Source of the DNA: Ancistrus triradiatus
Lineage: Eukaryota > Chordata > Actinopteri > Siluriformes > Loricariidae
Direction of reading: 5' to 3'
NCBI GenBank assembly: GCA_025084515.1
Contig: JAJAGP010002251.1
Coordinates: 1-64,000 of the forward strand
Length of the DNA stretch: 64,000 bases
The position numbers and the translations under genes are program-made. The first letter of the stretch is position 1. Every line of letters starts with the position of its first letter. The notes under the pieces are model-generated. The model was not told the origin of the DNA, did no database searches, and worked only from the letters and a program-made list of their open reading frames with translations. Below, one piece after another: positions 61,662 to 64,000 of this stretch.

Positions 61662-64000
61662 GGTATAGGAAAGGGTCCAAATGTGAAAACAGTTTAGCTG
61701 GTGGTAACTTAATGTTGTGTTCTTTGTGTTTTGTTAACATGACTGCTCTGTCCTATTTGGAGTCCAGAGCAGAAAGTTGTATTTGGGTTTTCTGTTTTGT
61801 GTGATTCAGTTAGGAACGTAGACCAATAAACGGACCATACTTTGCTGGGTAGCATATGGGAATGAGGTAGGCATGAGGTTGACTTGGCTTGTACAATCAT
61901 GCATTTTTATTTTGCTGGTCAGTCCATGAGGAGGAGACATTCATGTGAGACCATGAAATCTTAAGTATCTGGTCGAGTGGTGGATCTGGTGTCTGGTCTG
62001 GTATTTGGTGTGGACTCTGGTGGAGTTCAGTTTGAATCTGAAGTGTCTAGTGTGCGAGTCAAGTCTCTGGTTGTCAGTGGAATATTTTAGAATAGTCTTT
62101 GCAATCACTGATAACTTTATTAGGTACACCTCCTTGTTTCTATACTCAGAGTTATTTTTTCAGTTTCACTTACCATATACAAGCATTGTAGTTCCACAAT
62201 TACAGACTGTTGTCCATCTGTTTCTCTATAGTCCCCTTTACTCTGTTCTCTAATGGCCAGGACCACCCCAGTCAGGTACTATTGGGATGGTGGATCATTC
62301 TCAGAACTGCAGTGACACTGGTATAGTGATGATGTGGATTTTTAGTTTCAGTCTAGCAGTAACGTTGGGGTGTTTAATAGCTCCAGCAGCATTGCTGAGT
62401 CTGATCCGCTTGTACCAGCAAAACACTTAATGCACTGAATAATTCGATCATAGTTGAATTCCTGCAGTTATCTGATTATTCAAGTGGTCATGTATACAGC
62501 ATACTCCAATTTAGAAATCAGATTAAGAACTCCGATAAAGAGAGCTGGATTTTACCCCTGGAATCGGGTTACTCATGGTGTCAATGGTGTCAATCTGCGC
62601 ATGTGCACGAGCCTTCCCCCACAGTTGCCAGTTCACTGTGTTCTAAAGACTTTGCTGTATTCAGCCCCTTTTTCCAATGACTTTAGCTCTTTTTTTCTCG
62701 CTGGATCTGGCAACCCCGGAATTAAATGCGCCACGGAATTAAAGGCAGTGAAACAGCTATCGAACACTTTGTGGAGACTCAGAAATGTAGTATATCCCCT
62801 TTAATATTAAAGTTTTAAGTTTATGTTACATATTTCTATGAGATTATCGCCTGGTTGCAAAGTAGAAATCTGATTATGGCCCGAGTCATGTAAACACTGA
62901 GGTTTCCCATCATCTGATTACTCAAGTGGATGTATAGTCGTTGATTGGATTACTGATAAAATGAGATTTTCTGCAGTTATCGGATTATTAAGTATATGTA
63001 AACCCACTGTCATTGCAGTTCTGAGAATCATCCACCACATGTAGTATCTGATCTGTGGTGGTCCTGTGGGGGTTCGGACTATTAGGTAACAGGGTAAAGG
63101 GGACTAACAAAGTATGTAGACTGCAGTCTAATTGTTGAACTACAAAGTGCTTATATATGGTAAGTGGAACTGATTGAATGAGAAAAGTAACATAATAAAG
63201 TCATTGGTGAGTGTATATTGCGTACCGATATTGCTTTGGACAAAATTAACTTCCTACTGAAACTATCAGGTTTTATATGGCTGCAAAACATAAGCCTTTT
63301 ATTATAGAAAAAAAGTCTAGTACAGTCTGAAGGATAGAACACAGTAAATACACTGTTTAAAGGAAAGAACTTGAAACAGCTGGTTAGCTAATAGCCTCCG
63401 GAGTCCCTAGTGTTCCAGTCCAACTCGAATTGTGAGTCTGGTAATTAGAGATTCGAGTGTGACATACATTGCTAGTCTGAATTTCATTTAACCATCTCTA
63501 CCCTGTACTGGTTTCAAATTATGGTTGAATTCAGCTCAATTGTTATTTAATTGTCATAACTGTGGAATGTGTGACATCTAATTCTAAAAATAAAGTCAAA
63601 TAAATATTTGGACACCAAATATGAATGAAAGGAGAGTGACTTTTGCAGGAACAAACTGTATATGCAATGCATACATGTTAAAATATTGGAAGATATTCAA
63701 GATAAAATGTCTTGCGTGAGGAAGTATGACTGCGTTTGTGCATGACACATGACTTTAACCAAAACGAGGCTTTTAAACATAGTCTTGTTGTGTCTGCACA
63801 GCCTAGAATTCAAAACAAAGCATGTTGTGACGTACAATTGTGCATTCTTACACCAGTATGTGCACTGTGTTAAGTTTCTGTGTAGTTTTTAACATTTTGG
63901 ACGTATGACTCAGGTTTGGTCATACTCTGCTCTTTTTTCTGAGGCTTAAATGTCTTCTGGTGGGATAACGTACACTATAGCTGCTGTATTCCTTAAGAAT
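50055..64000 (+). CDS. dennd2c: DENND2C, Rab guanine exchange factor (5' part, continues past window)
   Basis: DENN-domain proteins of the DENND2 group activate Rab GTPases (Rab9-type by family knowledge). Coding exons in the window are 50055-50968, 57293-57417, 57743-57858 and 58343-58495, joined in frame. They cover only the N-terminal low-complexity half, with KSFEFEDVV, SEDSVYEDII and ENPYEDIKL, which are diagnostic for DENND2A/C. The position after AMPD1 selects DENND2C. The uDENN, cDENN and dDENN modules must lie right of 64000. No further exon was found from 58496 to the end. Confidence 0.88.
51061..51120. mobile_element. Solo end of a Tc1-like element
   Basis: CAGTACTGTGTAAAAGTCTT with AGGCCACCATTAGGTTTG, preceded by TA, is the same terminal repeat as at 21725. 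No second end is seen nearby. Confidence 0.7.
51246..51437 (-). mobile_element. SINE (family A), reverse
   Basis: CATTAGCAGGACGCCCTTAT to CTCTAGGCTACCACAGTCC. It lies in DENND2C intron after exon 50968. A piece of family B (GAAGAAACCTTGGGAGGACC at 51204) precedes it. Confidence 0.8.
51440..52445 (+). other. DENND2C intron, AT-rich
   Basis: No exon or named repeat. AT-rich sequence with short A/T runs. Confidence 0.45.
52446..52638 (-). mobile_element. SINE (family A), reverse, disrupted tail
   Basis: ACGCCCTTATTTGCGTCTGC, then CAATCCAAGCAATTGTGGGT, to CACTAGGCTACCACTGTCCC. The tail contains a short inverted duplication (ACGCCC / GCGTCT). Confidence 0.8.
53590..53742 (+). mobile_element. Old diverged SINE (family A)
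   Basis: CATCCACTGTTGGGCTATAT, CAAGGCCCTTAAAAACACAA, TTGTTGGATTGTAGGATTAT and TCACTTTGGGTAAGAATGTC follow family A in order but are heavily diverged. Confidence 0.6.
53743..55760. mobile_element. Large nested palindrome: two inverted copies of a TIR element
   Basis: The left arm (about 53845-54640) is the reverse complement of the right arm (about 54648-55620). Matching landmarks include AATCGATATATTTGTG words (54038 / 55430), GTTATGGGTAATTCTG (54003 / 55460), GATTCACAGCTCGACT (54277 / 54968) and CGTAACCTGGCACC-type words (54520 / 54735). The motif TATACCACAGTT / AACTGTGGTATA occurs at both outer ends and twice, inverted, at the centre (54628-54660, loop AAGCAGA). The simplest reading is one TIR element present as an inverted dimer. 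The right arm has about 200 bp (55015-55225) missing from the left arm. A second palindrome at 55625-55757 sits at the right end and a truncated version at 53747-53840 at the left. No coding capacity is evident. Confidence 0.85.
55625..55757. repeat. Terminal palindrome of about 130 bp
   Basis: GCAATAAGGCACGAGAGGGG through CACAGGAAAGAGGCGTT is followed, after a short loop, by AACACCTCTTTCCTGTGATA through CTTGTGCCTTATTGC. The stem is about 60 bp with the centre near 55690. Confidence 0.85.
55761..56633 (+). other. DENND2C intron, no feature recognised
   Basis: Nothing supportable as exon, RNA or named repeat. Confidence 0.45.
56634..56800 (+). mobile_element. SINE (family A), young-looking copy
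   Basis: GTGGCCTAGCGGTTAAGGTA, B box GGGTTCAAATCCCACC and ATTGTAAGTCGCTCTGGATA. The very end of the tail is replaced by GTGGAAGGTGCCGGTAGAGG, a word also found at 6231. Confidence 0.85.
57293..57417 (+). CDS. dennd2c: DENND2C second coding exon in window
   Basis: The acceptor CGCCACAG ends at 57292 and the donor GTGAGG starts at 57418. Joined to 50968 it reads RKSFEFEDVVQWTSQQG and ends ARSEDSVYEDII. The FEFED and SED-VYEDI patches match DENND2C. Clean frame. Confidence 0.92.
57743..57858 (+). CDS. dennd2c: DENND2C third coding exon in window
   Basis: The acceptor CATATCCAG ends at 57742 and the donor GTGATT starts at 57859. It encodes ADVLRENPYEDIKLSPVCLP then IMRTRNWTVVQRQTPCTPK. ENPYEDI is the diagnostic motif. 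Confidence 0.92.
58078..58116 (+). mobile_element. SINE (family A) head fragment next to a microsatellite
   Basis: GTCTGTGGTAGCCTAGCGGT with TTGGGTACTGGATGATGG; only the head remains, running into simple repeats. Confidence 0.65.
58111..58215 (+). repeat. Compound microsatellite (GGAT/GTAT/CATA/GT)
   Basis: Runs of TGGATGGA, TGTATGTATG, the near-palindrome TATACATATACATACATACA and (GT)n follow one another. Confidence 0.9.
58343..58495 (+). CDS. dennd2c: DENND2C fourth coding exon in window
   Basis: The acceptor GACTATAG ends at 58342 and the donor GTACTC starts at 58496. It encodes LPSKPFTLRVNGNRLHRDYD and continues to RSYRTHRQPQ. The phase follows exon 57858 directly. Similarity is weaker here, as expected for this disordered region. 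Confidence 0.82.
58496..59635 (+). other. DENND2C intron, no feature recognised
   Basis: No further DENND2C exon identified. A frame at 59175-59522 is open but has no family match I recognise. Confidence 0.4.
59636..59835 (+). repeat. Minisatellite, unit about 30 bp (GAGTCTCTAG..CAAGTCCGAGT)
   Basis: Imperfect units such as CAAGTCTCTGGAGTTTGATT, GTGCAAGTCCGAGTTGAGTT, GTGAATCCAAGTCGAGTGCT and GTGCAAGTCC repeat about six times. The open frame over it (rich in SLxCxS) is a by-product of the repeat, not a gene. Confidence 0.8.
59836..60385 (+). repeat. Dispersed repeat D, copy 2, splitting the minisatellite
   Basis: GGGTTGGGTATCGTTTGCAT, ATTCCGATTCTGCTTATCAA and TGTGGTCCAAAGGGAAAGGA correspond to 47401-47780. 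It sits between two blocks of the same minisatellite, so it probably inserted into the array. Confidence 0.65.
60386..60615 (+). repeat. Minisatellite, second block
   Basis: GTGAGTCTCTGGCGTATGAG, CTAGCATACAAGTCCGAGTC, CTCTAGCATGTCAGTC and CTCTAGTGCTCGAGTCCAAG continue the unit found at 59636. Confidence 0.75.
60735..60950 (+). mobile_element. LINE ORF2 3' end fragment
   Basis: The frame reads RGDPICRSCLTPLTMRHLLA, the C-x2-C ... LT--H motif found at the end of I/Jockey-type LINE ORF2 proteins, then a short tail to the stop. Only the last part is present. Confidence 0.6.
61589..61689 (+). repeat. 43-bp poly(A) flanked by a 27-bp direct repeat
   Basis: TATGGTATAGGAAAGGGTCC with AAATGTG at 61589-61615 is repeated exactly at 61659-61685. 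The space between is an uninterrupted run of 43 A (61616-61658). The right copy is followed by AAAAC. Confidence 0.95.
62040..62080 (+). repeat. Minisatellite-like single unit
   Basis: AAGTGTCTAGTGTGCGAGTC with AAGTCTCTGG is one unit of the 59.6 kb minisatellite. Confidence 0.5.
62125..63190. mobile_element. Foldback element with nested MITE in the loop
   Basis: The left arm (about 62134-62320) is the reverse complement of the right arm (about 63015-63190). Matching pairs include CACTTACCATATACAAGC (62168) with TATATATGGTAAGTGGAA (63152) and GATCATTCTCAGAACTGC (62293) with GCAGTTCTGAGAATCATC (63016). The loop contains 62463-63010, related to the NRAS intron 3 repeat at 6935. Family unnamed. 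Confidence 0.75.
62463..63010. mobile_element. MITE-like element (GTTTACATR..AATCCGATTA ends)
   Basis: The left end GCAGTTATCTGATTATTCAA and the right end GCAGTTATCGGATTATTAAG (62973) show related words at both sides, with AGATTAAGAACTCCGAT and CATGTAAACACTGAG between them. It shares about 250 bp with 6935-7215. Confidence 0.6.
63195..64000 (+). other. DENND2C intron, mostly unassigned
   Basis: Around 63395-63470 there are decayed words of the minisatellite (GGAGTCCCTAGTGTTCCAGT). No exon recognised before the window ends. Confidence 0.4.

Noticed and set aside
1..64000. CRISPR arrays, operons, phage or integrated viral genes
   Set aside because: No regularly spaced identical repeats, no bacterial-type gene clusters and no viral polymerase, capsid or envelope frames were seen; all content fits a fish nuclear genome.

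Overview
This window is vertebrate nuclear DNA, almost certainly from a teleost fish and plausibly an ostariophysan such as a catfish. That lineage guess is an inference from the very dense Tc1-like transposons and the abundant tRNA-derived SINEs ending in a fish-type CTCTGGATAAGGGCGTCTGC tail. Genes are split into short exons with GT-AG introns. No prokaryotic gene organisation, CRISPR array or viral genome is visible.

Three genes lie in tandem on the + strand: NRAS (coding 5043-8104, 4 coding exons), AMPD1 (coding 11032-36091, 15 of about 16 expected exons placed) and the 5' part of DENND2C (probable untranslated first exon near 38480-38902, coding exons from about 50055, running off the right edge). 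In mammals NRAS, AMPD1 and DENND2C are neighbours in the same order and orientation, so this is an ancient conserved block. NRAS is the small GTPase that switches growth signalling at membranes. AMPD1 is the skeletal-muscle AMP deaminase. DENND2C is a DENN-domain Rab exchange factor, of which only the N-terminal regulatory part is in the window. No shared pathway or operon-like link is implied.

The coding sequence has an uneven quality pattern. NRAS exons 1-2 and AMPD1 exons 6-10 carry many small insertions and deletions, whereas NRAS exons 3-4 and AMPD1 exons 3-5 and 11-16 are clean. In NRAS exon 1 the five indels are not accompanied by any amino-acid substitution, which points to local consensus error rather than pseudogene decay. 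AMPD1 exons 7 and 10 also each carry a poly(A)-C-poly(A) block, in opposite orientations.

Between exons the window is a transposon graveyard. It holds about 20 copies of one tRNA-derived SINE, several Tc1-like relics (3.3, 13.4, 16.0, 17.9, 21.7, 32.5, 45.0 and 51.1 kb), three copies of a TACAACC-ended DNA transposon (15.4, 19.8, 24.3 kb), other small TIR elements, a hAT-like relic at 43.9 kb, LINE ORF2 tails near 49.1 and 60.8 kb, and a minisatellite near 59.6-60.6 kb. The most unusual structures are: (1) a roughly 2 kb nested palindrome at 53.7-55.8 kb that reads as two inverted copies of one element; (2) two truncated or degenerate tRNA genes (Gly at 492-541, Glu at 37847-37917), each fused directly upstream of a same-strand SINE; (3) a foldback element at 62.1-63.2 kb with a second element in its loop; (4) a palindromic Tc1 derivative at 13.4-14.8 kb.
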